64,000 nucleotides of DNA from an uncultured Prevotella sp. (GTDB lineage: Bacteria; Bacteroidota; Bacteroidia; Bacteroidales; Bacteroidaceae). Under the pieces are notes generated by a model that had not been told where the DNA came from, searched no databases, and saw nothing but the letters and a program-made list of their open reading frames with translations. Location: contig CAKQSF010000009.1 in assembly GCA_934272845.1 (NCBI GenBank), forward strand, positions 1 through 64,000. The letters are read 5' to 3'. Within the stretch, counting starts at the first letter, position 1, and each line of letters begins with the position of its first letter. Both the position numbers and the translations under genes were made by a program. Positions 25,520 through 34,798 of this stretch are shown in pieces.

Positions 25520-27070
25520 ATGGCAATAAAGAAAAGACCATTATCTCCACGCCAGAAGATGATCAACCTTATGTACGTTGTTCTCATGGCGATGCTTGCG
25601 ATGAACGTCTCTACCGAGGTGCTCAACGGCTTTTCTATCGTAGAAGAGGGACTGAACCGATCTACGGATAATGCACTGAAGGAGAACATAAGAATTTATG
25701 ATAACTTCGAGGCACAGATGAAAAGCAACCCGCAGAAGGTGCGTACATGGTACGAAAAGGCGCAATTGGTAAAGAAAATGAGCAACGAACTCTACTACTT
25801 TGCCGAGCAACTGAAGTGTGCCATCGTAAAGGAAGCAGACGGTGTGGAGGGGGATGTCAACAACATCAAAAACAAGGAGGACCTTGAAGCGGCTGCACAG
25901 GTTATGCTTGCTCCGGGTAAGGGCAAGGGACCGAAGTTGCAGAAGATGATTGAGGACTATCGCTCTACTATGAGTAACCTCTTGAATGATGAACGCTTGA
26001 AACGAATAATTGAGAGCAATCTAAACACCGACGTTGCTGGAGAGGCAAAGGCTTTGGGAAAAAACTGGCAGGAATATATGTTTGAGGACATGCCGGTTGC
26101 GGCTGCCGTGACACTGCTCTCTAAACTTCAGAACGACGTACGCTATGCGGAAGGAGAGGTGTTACATACGCTTATCAGTAACGTTGACCTGAAAGACATA
26201 AGGGTTAACAAACTGTCGGCTTTCGTTATTCCTAACGCTCAAACGGTAATACGTGGAGAACGATTCTCGGCTAAAATTGTTATGGCTGCTATTGACACTA
26301 CACAACAGCCTAGAATATATATCGGTGGGCGTGAGGTTCACTTGAAAGATAACACTTATGAGTTCATTGCCGGAAAGACGGGCGACTTCACTCTCAATGG
26401 CTACATGACCATGCTCGATGGTAATGGCGATGAAGTAAAACGTGACTTCTCACAGAAATACACCGTAGTTGACCCTTCCGCAACGGTTTCCGCTGACCTT
26501 ATGAACGTGTTATACGCTGGATATACCAACCCTATCAGCATTTCTATACCTGGCGTTCCACTCAATAAGGTGACGGCAACAATGACTGGAGGGTCGTTCA
26601 CACCGGTAGGTCCTGGCAAGTATATCGCTAAACCTTCTGCCGTGGGCAAGGATGTTACCATCACAGTATCAAGCCTAATGAGTGGCAAACCACAGCAAAT
26701 GGGACAGTTTACATTCCACGTGCGCAAACTACCTGACCCTATTGCCTACATTCCAGTTGGCGATTCACGCTTCAAGGGGGGCGGTCTGCAGAAGGGAAGT
26801 CTGCTCGGGGCTAACGTCGTTAAGGCGGCTATTGATGATGGCTTGCTCGACATTGAATTCAGAGTGACGGGCTTCGAGGCTACGTTCTATGACAACATGG
26901 GCAACGCTGTACCTGTAACAAGCAGCGGAGCAGCCTTCTCACCAAAGCAAAAGGATATATTCCGTAAACTGGCACGTTCTAAGCGCTTCTATATCTCACA
27001 CGTAAACGTGGTAGGACCTGATGGTATCGCGCGACAACTGCCATCAGCAATGGAGGTAATAATAAAGTAA
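25520..27070 (+). CDS. gldM: Type IX secretion motor protein GldM
   Basis: The 516-residue protein has a short basic cytoplasmic start, one membrane helix (residues about 14-33, MINLMYVVLMAMLAM), and a long periplasmic part with four domains expected in this family. Two GldM chains pair with GldL in the inner membrane and reach across the periplasm to the GldK-GldN ring. Its length and position match the family well. It is followed after 16 bp by gldN. Confidence 0.95.
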   Translation: MAIKKRPLSPRQKMINLMYVVLMAMLAMNVSTEVLNGFSIVEEGLNRSTDNALKENIRIYDNFEAQMKSNPQKVRTWYEKAQLVKKMSNELYYFAEQLKCAIVKEADGVEGDVNNIKNKEDLEAAAQVMLAPGKGKGPKLQKMIEDYRSTMSNLLNDERLKRIIESNLNTDVAGEAKALGKNWQEYMFEDMPVAAAVTLLSKLQNDVRYAEGEVLHTLISNVDLKDIRVNKLSAFVIPNAQTVIRGERFSAKIVMAAIDTTQQPRIYIGGREVHLKDNTYEFIAGKTGDFTLNGYMTMLDGNGDEVKRDFSQKYTVVDPSATVSADLMNVLYAGYTNPISISIPGVPLNKVTATMTGGSFTPVGPGKYIAKPSAVGKDVTITVSSLMSGKPQQMGQFTFHVRKLPDPIAYIPVGDSRFKGGGLQKGSLLGANVVKAAIDDGLLDIEFRVTGFEATFYDNMGNAVPVTSSGAAFSPKQKDIFRKLARSKRFYISHVNVVGPDGIARQLPSAMEVIIK

Positions 27071-27086
27071 ATACCCTATCAAACCT

Positions 27087-28145
27087 ATGATAAAGTACAT
27101 AAAGACAATCGCCGTAGCAGCACTCTTTGCCTCTGTTTATACACAGACCATGGCACAACCTGCGGCAAGACGCAATCAACAGAAGACTACTCAGAGAAGT
27201 TCTGCCTCTACTAACATAACGACAAGGGCACAGATTTCGTTCCCTACAGCACAGCAGATGGACGAGAATGTTGTCTGGAGACGCGACATTTACCGCGAGG
27301 TGGACCTTACAACGGGAACCAACTCTGGACTGTATTACCCCGTAGAACCTGTGGGATCACAGATGAACCTCTTCACTTATATGTTCAAACTGGTACTCTC
27401 TGGACAGGTGAAGGCATACGAATACCGCATTGACGGCAACGATGTATATACACCTGATGCCGTTGTTAAGCCTCTCGCCTTACTCGATAACTATAGCATT
27501 TACTATGAGCGTAAGGACGGAAAACTTAAACTCGACAACTCTGACATACCGTCTGCGGAAGTTAAGTCATACTATATTAAGGAGTCTGCATACTATGATC
27601 AGGTAACGGCTACATTCCATAAGAAGGTTATTGCCATGTGTCCTATTATGTCTAGAAGTGATGATTTCGGCGATGGAACTACTAAATACCCTCTCTTCTG
27701 GGTTAAGTATGACGACATTGCACCTTTCCTTACCAAGTTGACTATAATGACAAGCGACATTAATAACGCCGCTACCATGAGCGTAAACGACTACTTCGTG
27801 AAAGGAATGTACGAAGGAAAGATTTATAAGACCAACAACATGTTGGGCAAAACACTTGCGCAATACTGCCCTGACGACTCGCTTATGACCAAGGAACAGA
27901 AGCGTATTGAGGCTGAACTGACGAAGTTTGAGGAGAATATCTGGGGCGATAAGGCTAGAAAAGACTCTCTGGACTCTATTGCGAAAGCACAGGCTAACCT
28001 GCCTAAAGCAGCGAAAAAGGCAGCGAAGACTAACAAACGTGCTACTACAAGCACTACGAAAACAGTAAAGAAGAAGCCGAAGAGCAACGCTTCCTCTAAC
28101 CAACCTGCTGCTGCAAGGGTAAGTGTTAGGAGACAAAGACATTAA
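27087..28145 (+). CDS. gldN: Type IX secretion protein GldN/PorN
   Basis: A 352-residue exported protein with a signal peptide (ending TMAQ) and the GldN domain (residues about 60-290), including VVWRRDIYREVDL near residue 62. GldN pairs with GldK in the periplasmic ring. The C-terminal 50 residues (from about 303) are a Lys/Ala/Thr-rich tail ending in RRQRH that is not part of the core domain and may be disordered or bind the cell wall. It closes the core operon; the next gene follows after 29 bp. Confidence 0.93.
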   Translation: MIKYIKTIAVAALFASVYTQTMAQPAARRNQQKTTQRSSASTNITTRAQISFPTAQQMDENVVWRRDIYREVDLTTGTNSGLYYPVEPVGSQMNLFTYMFKLVLSGQVKAYEYRIDGNDVYTPDAVVKPLALLDNYSIYYERKDGKLKLDNSDIPSAEVKSYYIKESAYYDQVTATFHKKVIAMCPIMSRSDDFGDGTTKYPLFWVKYDDIAPFLTKLTIMTSDINNAATMSVNDYFVKGMYEGKIYKTNNMLGKTLAQYCPDDSLMTKEQKRIEAELTKFEENIWGDKARKDSLDSIAKAQANLPKAAKKAAKTNKRATTSTTKTVKKKPKSNASSNQPAAARVSVRRQRH

Positions 28146-28174
28146 AAAAATATCATCTTTTATACTTTAAAACA

Positions 28175-28756
28175 ATGAAAAAAGCATTAAGACTCTTTGC
28201 TATTGCAGCAGCATTGCTGATAACTCTGCCTACTATGGCACAGTTTAAGTACGGTATACGTGGCGGTGCAAACCTTGTTAACATGAAGATGGACGGTGGA
28301 AACTGGGACAAAAGCAACCGCGCTGGTTTCTATGTAGGTCCTACAGTGAAGTTCACAGTGCCTATCGTAGGCCTCAGCCTCGACGCTTCTGCCCTCTACG
28401 ACCAGAAGACTGCCGAGATAGAAGGACAGTCTATAAAGGCTCAGTCTATCGATATTCCTATCAATGTGCGTTACGGTATCGGCGCAAGTTCTATGGCTAA
28501 CGTATTCGTTTTCGCTGGTCCACAGTTTGGTTTCAATATTGCCAGCGACAAAAAGTTAGTTGAAAGCGTTGAAGCATGGACTTGGAAATCAAGCACAGTA
28601 AGCGTAAACGTTGGTCTTGGTTGCACACTTCTCAACCACTTGGAGGTTAAAGCAAACTACAATATCGCTTGCGGAAAGAACGTAGAATTTGTTGATGGAT
28701 ACGCTGGTTCTGCGAAATTCAACTCTTGGCAACTTGGACTTGCATACTATTTCTAA
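28175..28756 (+). CDS. Outer membrane beta-barrel protein (PorT-like fold)
   Basis: A 193-residue protein with a signal peptide (ending TMAQ) and a small beta-barrel beginning FKYGIRGGANLVNM, typical of the porin-like outer membrane beta-barrel family that also includes PorT. It ends in an aromatic residue (YYF), as barrel proteins do. Its place directly behind gldN suggests a link to type IX secretion or co-transcription only. The strong terminator at 28804-28852 ends this unit. Confidence 0.8.
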   Translation: MKKALRLFAIAAALLITLPTMAQFKYGIRGGANLVNMKMDGGNWDKSNRAGFYVGPTVKFTVPIVGLSLDASALYDQKTAEIEGQSIKAQSIDIPINVRYGIGASSMANVFVFAGPQFGFNIASDKKLVESVEAWTWKSSTVSVNVGLGCTLLNHLEVKANYNIACGKNVEFVDGYAGSAKFNSWQLGLAYYF

Positions 28757-28803
28757 AGTGCTAATAGTCCTTTTATGTAAAGAAAACACTACATACACAA
28801 TAT

Positions 28804-28852
28804 GCAATACGCCTTATCCCTACATCTTTCGGGATAAGGCGTATTGCTTTTT
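28804..28852. terminator. Terminator, 17-bp perfect stem
   Basis: Arms 28804-28820 and 28831-28847 (GCAATACGCCTTATCCC) pair perfectly around a 10-base loop and are followed by a T run on the plus strand. It lies in a convergent gap, so it may serve the Crp/Fnr gene as well. Confidence 0.9.
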
Positions 28853-28887
28853 ATTATCAATGACACAGATACAGCCATACGATACCG

Positions 28888-29559
28888 TTATCTTTGCAGG
28901 CGCATCGGGTCAATAACAGTAATCACTCTGCCCTTGACACTGATTATACCCTGCCTCACCAGGTCGCTAAGACATCGCAAAACAGAGTACTTCTGCACGG
29001 CTAACGAGTCCGCTATACGTTGACGTGAGCGAGCAAGAACAATGGTCTTGCTATCCTGTTGCATAGTCTCTGAGTGGATAAGATATAGTATTTTCTCCCT
29101 TAAAGTCATCAAAGACAAGAACTTTATCTTTGTAACAAGATAGTGACTGAGGTCAGACAGCATACGAATAAAGTTCCAACGAACAATCATGTTGTTGTCT
29201 ATCAATGCGTGAAGGGCATCCATAGAAAACCTCATTACACTGACCCTGTCTTCCGTTTCTATCGTTACAGGCAAAGAACTTTGAGAAGAATAAAGAAAAC
29301 AGGGCGCAATAACATCACCCCTTTTTAGGCGAATTACCTCTACCTGACGTCCCGATAAACCCGTCATACGGGCTATCATGGAACCTGTTATCATTATATC
29401 CGTATAACGACATTCACCACCTGACACCGCGTAAACGTCATTTTTTCCATAATGAACTAACCTAATAGATACACCCTTCAGCACATTTTCTATAGCCGAT
29501 AAGGACATGTTCTGAAACAATGCGCAATTCTTTAAGGCGCATAACAAACTCTTTTCCAT
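28888..29559 (-). CDS. Crp/Fnr-family transcriptional regulator
   Basis: The 223-residue protein, from the ATG at 29559, has an N-terminal cyclic-nucleotide-binding-like domain (residues about 5-115) and a C-terminal winged helix (about 145-220, with RSRQRIADSLAVQKYSVLRC). It lacks an Fnr-type cluster of four N-terminal cysteines. It is divergent from hcp, and Crp/Fnr proteins such as HcpR control hcp genes in response to nitrosative stress in other anaerobes, so it is probably the regulator of hcp. A TTG start three codons upstream is also in frame. Confidence 0.85.
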   Translation of the reverse strand: MEKSLLCALKNCALFQNMSLSAIENVLKGVSIRLVHYGKNDVYAVSGGECRYTDIMITGSMIARMTGLSGRQVEVIRLKRGDVIAPCFLYSSQSSLPVTIETEDRVSVMRFSMDALHALIDNNMIVRWNFIRMLSDLSHYLVTKIKFLSLMTLREKILYLIHSETMQQDSKTIVLARSRQRIADSLAVQKYSVLRCLSDLVRQGIISVKGRVITVIDPMRLQR

Positions 29560-29762
29560 AAATTGCAATAACAGATTTAATTATGATCAATAACAGATTA
29601 TATTGCAAAGTTATTAAAAATATCGCCAAATCTCTAACAGTTTAAAACTTTTAAGCATCTTATTAACGCTTTTTATTAATAAAACGGTATCATTTGTTAT
29701 TACACTATAAGGCTGAAACGCATTACCTTTGCATCATGATAAGGCATTAATTGTCACGCTAA
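29560..29762. promoter_or_regulatory. Divergent control region of hcp and its regulator
   Basis: Visible elements are a direct repeat CAATAACAGATT at 29566-29577 and 29588-29599 (22 bp apart), an inverted repeat TTATTAA/TTAATAA at 29660-29682, and a -7 box TACCTTTG at 29724-29731 on the plus strand. A TTTG at 29693-29696 is 27 bp before that box, too far for ideal spacing, which fits an activator-dependent promoter. Which element the Crp/Fnr protein binds cannot be told from sequence. Confidence 0.5.
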
Positions 29763-29836
29763 CAATTAATATATGCTACGTAAGCAATTAATATATGCTA
29801 CGCAAACAATTAATATATGCTATGCAAACAATTAAC
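29763..29836 (+). repeat. 22-bp tandem repeat in the hcp leader
   Basis: Three units starting at 29763, 29785 and 29807 and a partial one at 29829; each begins CAATTAATATATGCTA. The array occupies the untranslated leader between the -7 box at 29724 and the start at 29859. Confidence 0.92.
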
Positions 29837-29858
29837 TTTAAAGAGAAAGGTAAAGGCT

Positions 29859-31505
29859 ATGAACGAAATGAAGATGTTTTGTTTCCAGTGTCAGGAGACT
29901 GCACACGGAATGGGATGTACGTTAAAAGGCGTATGTGGTAAGCAACCCGAGACAAGTGAACGCATGGACTTACTGCTGGCAACGGTAAGAGGTGTGGGTA
30001 CACTTGCAGACTTATTAAAGAAGTATGACAAAGCAGGGGCATTCATACCTGACGCTCTCTTTGCTACTATCACCAACGCAAACTTTGATAATGAAAGCAT
30101 AGAGAAGCGCATAGACAACGGTATTGCACTGCTAAAGGAACTTAGTGAGGAAGCAATTCTAGAAGATTTAGAACTGCCAAATTACCCTGAGTTAGGACTT
30201 TTATGTACAGACACGGCACGCAAGGAGACTAAATTATGCATGGGCGTGATGAGAAACCATGACGAGGACATCCGTTCTCTGAAAGAATTAACCATGTATG
30301 GACTGAAAGGAATGGCTGCTTACTATGAGCACGCAGCACGACTGGGCTACGAAGACAAACATATTATTGCCTTCATGTGCCACGCTCTCGCCACAATTAC
30401 AAACCCACAAGCCGTGCAAGCGGACTTGTTGCCACTGGTAATGGATACTGGTAAGCACGGTATTGACGTCATGTCGCTGCTCGACAAAGCAAACACCATG
30501 ACCTATGGTAACCCTGTTATCAGCCGAGTTAACATCGGTACACGTAACAATCCGGGCATACTCGTCAGCGGTCACGACCTGAAAGACCTTGAAGAACTGC
30601 TGCGTCAGACAGTAGGAACGGGCATAGACGTGTACACTCACAGCGAGATGCTATCGGCACATTATTACCCTGAACTAAAGAAATACCACCACTTGGCAGG
30701 CAATTACGGCAACGCATGGTGGCAACAACGTGAAGAATTTGAACTTTTCAATGGCCCTATAGTGTTCACAACCAACTGCATTGTGCCACCACTTGCTAAT
30801 GCTTCTTACTCAAAACGTGTCTTTACCACTAACTCTACGGGCTATCCAGGGTGGAAACACATACATACTGATGCGCAAGGACATAAGGATTTCTCCGAGG
30901 TCATAGCCATAGCAAAGAACTGTCCGCCGCCTAACGGACTGGAAGAGGGATTTATTACTGGTGGTTTTGCACACAAACAAGTGACTGAACTTGCCGAAAA
31001 AATTGTGCAAGCAATAAAAAGTGGAGCAATAAAACGCTTCGTTGTGATGAGCGGTTGTGATGGAAGAATGAGGAGCCGGCAGTACTATTCCGACTTCGCC
31101 AAGGCCTTACCGTACGACACTGTGATACTGACTTCGGGCTGCGCAAAGTACAGATACATCAAAATGCCGTTAGGAACAATCAACGGAATACCACGAATTC
31201 TAGACGCTGGACAATGTAACGACAGTTATTCTTGGGCACTTGTGGCATTGACTCTCAAGGATATTCTCAACGTAAAGGATATCAACGACCTGCCGATAAC
31301 GTTCAACATAGCGTGGTATGAACAGAAAGCCGTGATAGTATTACTTGCTCTTCTCAGTCTCGGAATAAAGAATATCCACATTGGTCCCACCCTACCAGCG
31401 TTCGTATCACCAAATGTTCTGAAGATACTTGCAGAGAAATTTGGGCTTGCAGGCATATCTTCCGTAAAAGAAGATATGTGTAAATTCAAACTACAAATGC
31501 AATAA
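29859..31505 (+). CDS. hcp: Hydroxylamine reductase / hybrid cluster protein
   Basis: The 548-residue protein is a hybrid cluster protein, which protects anaerobes from nitrosative stress by reducing nitric oxide or hydroxylamine. The N-terminal four-cysteine motif is C-x2-C-x8-C-x5-C (CFQCQETAHGMGC...C). Later ligands are visible in ETKLCMG, TNCIVPP, MSGCDGR and DAGQCND. I chose the ATG at 29859 because it gives MNEMKMFCFQC; an in-frame ATG at 29817 would add residues encoded by the 22-bp repeats. The last eight codons form the first unit of the 44-bp array. Confidence 0.95.
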   Translation: MNEMKMFCFQCQETAHGMGCTLKGVCGKQPETSERMDLLLATVRGVGTLADLLKKYDKAGAFIPDALFATITNANFDNESIEKRIDNGIALLKELSEEAILEDLELPNYPELGLLCTDTARKETKLCMGVMRNHDEDIRSLKELTMYGLKGMAAYYEHAARLGYEDKHIIAFMCHALATITNPQAVQADLLPLVMDTGKHGIDVMSLLDKANTMTYGNPVISRVNIGTRNNPGILVSGHDLKDLEELLRQTVGTGIDVYTHSEMLSAHYYPELKKYHHLAGNYGNAWWQQREEFELFNGPIVFTTNCIVPPLANASYSKRVFTTNSTGYPGWKHIHTDAQGHKDFSEVIAIAKNCPPPNGLEEGFITGGFAHKQVTELAEKIVQAIKSGAIKRFVVMSGCDGRMRSRQYYSDFAKALPYDTVILTSGCAKYRYIKMPLGTINGIPRILDAGQCNDSYSWALVALTLKDILNVKDINDLPITFNIAWYEQKAVIVLLALLSLGIKNIHIGPTLPAFVSPNVLKILAEKFGLAGISSVKEDMCKFKLQMQ

Positions 31506-31791
31506 TCAGGATTAAGGTGCAACCATAATTCAAACTACAAATGCAATAACCAGGATTAAGGTGCAACCATAATTCAAACTGCAAATGCAATAATCAGGAT
31601 TAAGGTGCAACCATAATTCAAACTGCAAATGCAATAACCAGGATTAAGGTGCAACCATAATTCAAACTACAAATGCAATAACCAGGATTAAGGTGCAACC
31701 ATAATTCAAACTACAAATGCAATAATCAGAATTAAGGTGCAACCATAATTCAAACTACAAATGCAATAACCAGAATTAAGGTGCAACCACA
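31485..31791 (+). repeat. 44-bp tandem repeat array derived from the hcp end (seven units)
   Basis: Units start at 31485, 31529, 31573, 31617, 31661, 31705 and 31749. Each contains TTCAAACTACAAATGCAATA and AGGATTAAGGTGCAACC with single-base variants. The first unit includes the last codons and stop of hcp. The array fills the convergent gap between hcp (+) and the glycosyltransferase operon (-). Confidence 0.95.
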
Positions 31792-31827
31792 TTACTAAGC
31801 AATTCTGTAACAATCAAAAAGAAAAAA

Positions 31828-31855
31828 CCATCAAGAGACGTTTGTTTCTTGATGG
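31828..31855. terminator. Terminator of the glycosyltransferase operon
   Basis: CCATCAAGA (31828-31836) pairs with TCTTGATGG (31847-31855). A-rich DNA on the left gives a U run on the minus strand; T-rich DNA on the right would do the same for hcp. Confidence 0.8.
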
Positions 31856-31873
31856 ATTTTCTTATTACTTACA

Positions 31874-32992
31874 TTAAGATTGGTTGCATATCTTTTTGTA
31901 AATCTCCTCATATTTCTTTGCTATCATGTGGTATTCATAGTTTCTTTCCACGTACCTGCGGCTTTCTTCCTTAAGTTTCGGCAGCAATTCGGGATGTAGA
32001 ATCAACCTCTCCAGTTCGCTATATACACTCTCATAGTTTGGTTGCACTGCGATAATCGGTCGACATTCATTCTCTCCCATAATATCATAATGCTCTGGTT
32101 CGCCTCCCGTTAATGTCACAATACCCTTAGAAAGCGTTAAAAGCGCATTCATACCTGGTCCATAAGCGTTAAGTTGGTCAAGCATAACATCCGAGTTATT
32201 CATCATGTTACAGTACTCAGCGTATGGCACTCCCGACACCACTTTTACCTCCATACGGTCAGGATACTTCTTCTCTAATTTCTGGGCAGCCCTCAACAGA
32301 ATATCCGTTCCCTTCACTTTAGCCCACTCTCCCTTTGATATTCCAATAAAGAAACGTATCTTTTCCGAAGCGGCAGGATGCACTACATCGTGCAATTTAA
32401 AAGGGAATGGCACCATATATAGTTTGTCTGACAGTCTGAGTCCATTTTTATCACGCTCCTCTATGAGTGAATATGGCAACCAATACTCATACGATCCCGC
32501 AACAATAGCATCACAATCACGGGCTATCATGTGGTTAAGTCTGTCCTTATCTGAGCCAACCCAGTCATTATACAACGCTTCCCTATACTCTGACCTACGC
32601 TCTTCTGTACCAATATTAAAGTCAGAAAACCTCATAGGTTTCATGTTTCTGTTAACATAAGAATAATAATAGTTCAGTCCAACGGCAGACAACACTATCT
32701 TACTGTTATGCTTTCGCAGATAACTATATATTGGGAAATGCCACTGTGCCTTAATATCCACGAAAATAGGACTTATCAATTGCACCACGTCAAAGCCTCT
32801 CATTCTGGGCAATGCCTTCATAAGTTTCAGCAGAAAAAGTAACTTGTTGCCTCTGGACAGGTCAATATCTGAATGGAACTTCTTCCAGAAATCCCCGTTA
32901 CTTGCTACCACTACCTCATGTCCAAGGTCTCGCAAGCCCTCAGCAAGCGTATTGTGAACACCGCTGTTTTCACCTATCAGAAGTATTCTCAT
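31874..32992 (-). CDS. Glycosyltransferase, GT4-like
   Basis: The 372-residue cytoplasmic protein has the two-domain layout of GT-B enzymes. The start MRILLIGENSGVHNTLAEGL is the N-terminal Rossmann strand and loop, and the C-terminal half has a nucleotide-sugar region with VVSGVPYAEYC and LLTLSKGIVTLTGGEPEHYD, the conserved Glu of the GT4 family. It would transfer a sugar from an activated donor to a growing surface glycan. It is the last gene of a five-gene glycosyltransferase operon, starting 4 bp after the preceding stop. Confidence 0.85.
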   Translation of the reverse strand: MRILLIGENSGVHNTLAEGLRDLGHEVVVASNGDFWKKFHSDIDLSRGNKLLFLLKLMKALPRMRGFDVVQLISPIFVDIKAQWHFPIYSYLRKHNSKIVLSAVGLNYYYSYVNRNMKPMRFSDFNIGTEERRSEYREALYNDWVGSDKDRLNHMIARDCDAIVAGSYEYWLPYSLIEERDKNGLRLSDKLYMVPFPFKLHDVVHPAASEKIRFFIGISKGEWAKVKGTDILLRAAQKLEKKYPDRMEVKVVSGVPYAEYCNMMNNSDVMLDQLNAYGPGMNALLTLSKGIVTLTGGEPEHYDIMGENECRPIIAVQPNYESVYSELERLILHPELLPKLKEESRRYVERNYEYHMIAKKYEEIYKKICNQS

Positions 32993-32996
32993 GTTT

Positions 32997-33842
32997 TTAT
33001 CTTTTTATAATCTTGTGCAACTTACATATTAATCTTGCCGCAGGGCAACGCAGTCTTATCTCTCCCGATAGTCTGTAAAGGTCTATTTGGCGACACATTA
33101 TCGCTTTATACAGTCTCCAACCATTTTGCGATAACAACGTTGTCTGCATCACTTCCTTCGCCGCTAATAAAGCATCGAGGTGCTGCTGAAGCCCCTCCGA
33201 CTCCGCACTTGCTTTACCACTTATACCGTTTTCGTTCCAAGTATAATGGTAACCTCCCAACGATAACGTCGCTACTTTAGGATTCTTTGCGAGCAAAAGC
33301 GGTAAAGTCCATATATCTTCAAATACCTTTCCTTTCGGGAAACGAACATCATTAAAGAGTGTTCTACGGTAAATCTTGTTCCAAGCATAGGTATGGTTCC
33401 ATGCCATCGAGTCTTCCCAGTACTCTTTTGCCGACGCAAATATCCTGTTATCTGTCACAAACGTTTGTCGAGTCATAGCCTCTTGCTCCACAGGAAACTC
33501 TAAAATATCAACGTCATTATGCTCATTCAACCACTGCATCAAGGGTTTATAGGTATCAGGGAGCACCCAATCATCGCTGTCAACAAATGTTATATACTTC
33601 CCTCTCGCAACCTCTATGCCCGCATTTCGCGCATCGCTCAAGCCACCATTCTGCTTATGTATAACCCTAATCCTTTTATCCTGACGCGTCCATTCGTCAC
33701 ACATCACAGGACAATTATCGGGTGAACCGTCATCAACCAGTATCACCTCCATATCAGAAAAGCCCTGATTCAGCACACTCCTTACGCACCTATCAAGTGT
33801 GCTCTCAACTTCATAGACTGGTATTATTACACTGAGCAGCAT
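32997..33842 (-). CDS. Glycosyltransferase family 2
   Basis: The 281-residue protein has the GT2 (GT-A) fold: LLSVIIPVYEVESTLDRC at the start, VILVDDGSPDNCP near residue 33, GGLSDARNAG near 66 and the metal-binding VDSDDW near 87. The C-terminal third is shorter than in many relatives. It would add one sugar to a lipid-linked or surface glycan. It sits in an operon with 4-5 bp gaps on both sides; donor and acceptor cannot be read from the sequence. Confidence 0.88.
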   Translation of the reverse strand: MLLSVIIPVYEVESTLDRCVRSVLNQGFSDMEVILVDDGSPDNCPVMCDEWTRQDKRIRVIHKQNGGLSDARNAGIEVARGKYITFVDSDDWVLPDTYKPLMQWLNEHNDVDILEFPVEQEAMTRQTFVTDNRIFASAKEYWEDSMAWNHTYAWNKIYRRTLFNDVRFPKGKVFEDIWTLPLLLAKNPKVATLSLGGYHYTWNENGISGKASAESEGLQQHLDALLAAKEVMQTTLLSQNGWRLYKAIMCRQIDLYRLSGEIRLRCPAARLICKLHKIIKR

Positions 33843-33847
33843 ATTCT

Positions 33848-34798
33848 TTAAAGGTATTTTAGGCGAGTATAAACATTAAACAAGATATATTTTATATTCC
33901 AATGCCATGGCAATGGAAAACGTTTCATCTGTTGAAGTGCCTCAATCATTTCTCTTTCAAACTTCTTTTCGTGGCTCTGTTGCATCATCGTGCGTAGCAT
34001 ATCTACCACAATATAGTCCATTTTGTATGCCATGCACTTACGATATTCTTTATTTCCTGCGGAAAAAGCATCAAGATTTCTCAGTACCTCCAATATATCT
34101 CGTAACTTACGCTGCTGCTTTCCTCTGTCCGTTGTGGTCGTAATGCTTTCTTCTCTCACTATGCGCACATACCAAGGTAGCCTCAAAGCAAGGAAAGATG
34201 ACGCCAACGCGAATATTCTTACGCTGAAGTCCTCGTCCTCATGATACACTCCAGGCATGAAGTGCATCCCCCTTGCCTCAATAAACTCCCTTCGATACAA
34301 ATACGAACACGCACTGGGAAACAGGTTTCTTCCACGCATAAATTCCCTCGCAGGGGCATACACCTTATCATATATAGGCACATATCTGCGATAAGGACGT
34401 CGTTTTCCGTCTGGTTCTTGCTGTATAATGTCAATGCCTACGATGTCTATTCTACCTTCTTTCAATACCGTTAACAGTTCCTCCGTATCGCAATGCGCAT
34501 CTAATTCATCATCCGCATCAACAAAACAGGCATACCTTCCCCTCGCCAATTCCAACGCATAGTTGCGTGAAACACTCAGTCCTTTGTTCTCTTGTGTCAG
34601 TATCTGTAAATCTGGATGATGCTTCTTGCACTGTTCCGCCACATCTGCAGTGGCGTCCGTTGAACCATCGTTCACCACAATAACCTCCCTGTCGTGCCCT
34701 TTAAGGTCAAGACTGTACACGCTGTCCACGCACGCTTTCAGGTATGGAGCAGCGTTATATGCAGGTATTATGAACGAAATAAGAATCTCAGACATCAA
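33848..34798 (-). CDS. Glycosyltransferase family 2
   Basis: The 316-residue protein is a second GT2 enzyme: ISFIIPAYNAAPYLKACVDSV, VVNDGSTDATADVAEQC, GLSVSRNYALELARG and FVDADDELDAHC follow in the usual order within the first 105 residues. Two adjacent ATG codons at 34798 and 34795 could each serve as start, and the start overlaps the stop of the upstream gene. It is clearly related to, but not a recent copy of, its neighbour at 32997. Confidence 0.88.
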   Translation of the reverse strand: MMSEILISFIIPAYNAAPYLKACVDSVYSLDLKGHDREVIVVNDGSTDATADVAEQCKKHHPDLQILTQENKGLSVSRNYALELARGRYACFVDADDELDAHCDTEELLTVLKEGRIDIVGIDIIQQEPDGKRRPYRRYVPIYDKVYAPAREFMRGRNLFPSACSYLYRREFIEARGMHFMPGVYHEDEDFSVRIFALASSFLALRLPWYVRIVREESITTTTDRGKQQRKLRDILEVLRNLDAFSAGNKEYRKCMAYKMDYIVVDMLRTMMQQSHEKKFEREMIEALQQMKRFPLPWHWNIKYILFNVYTRLKYL

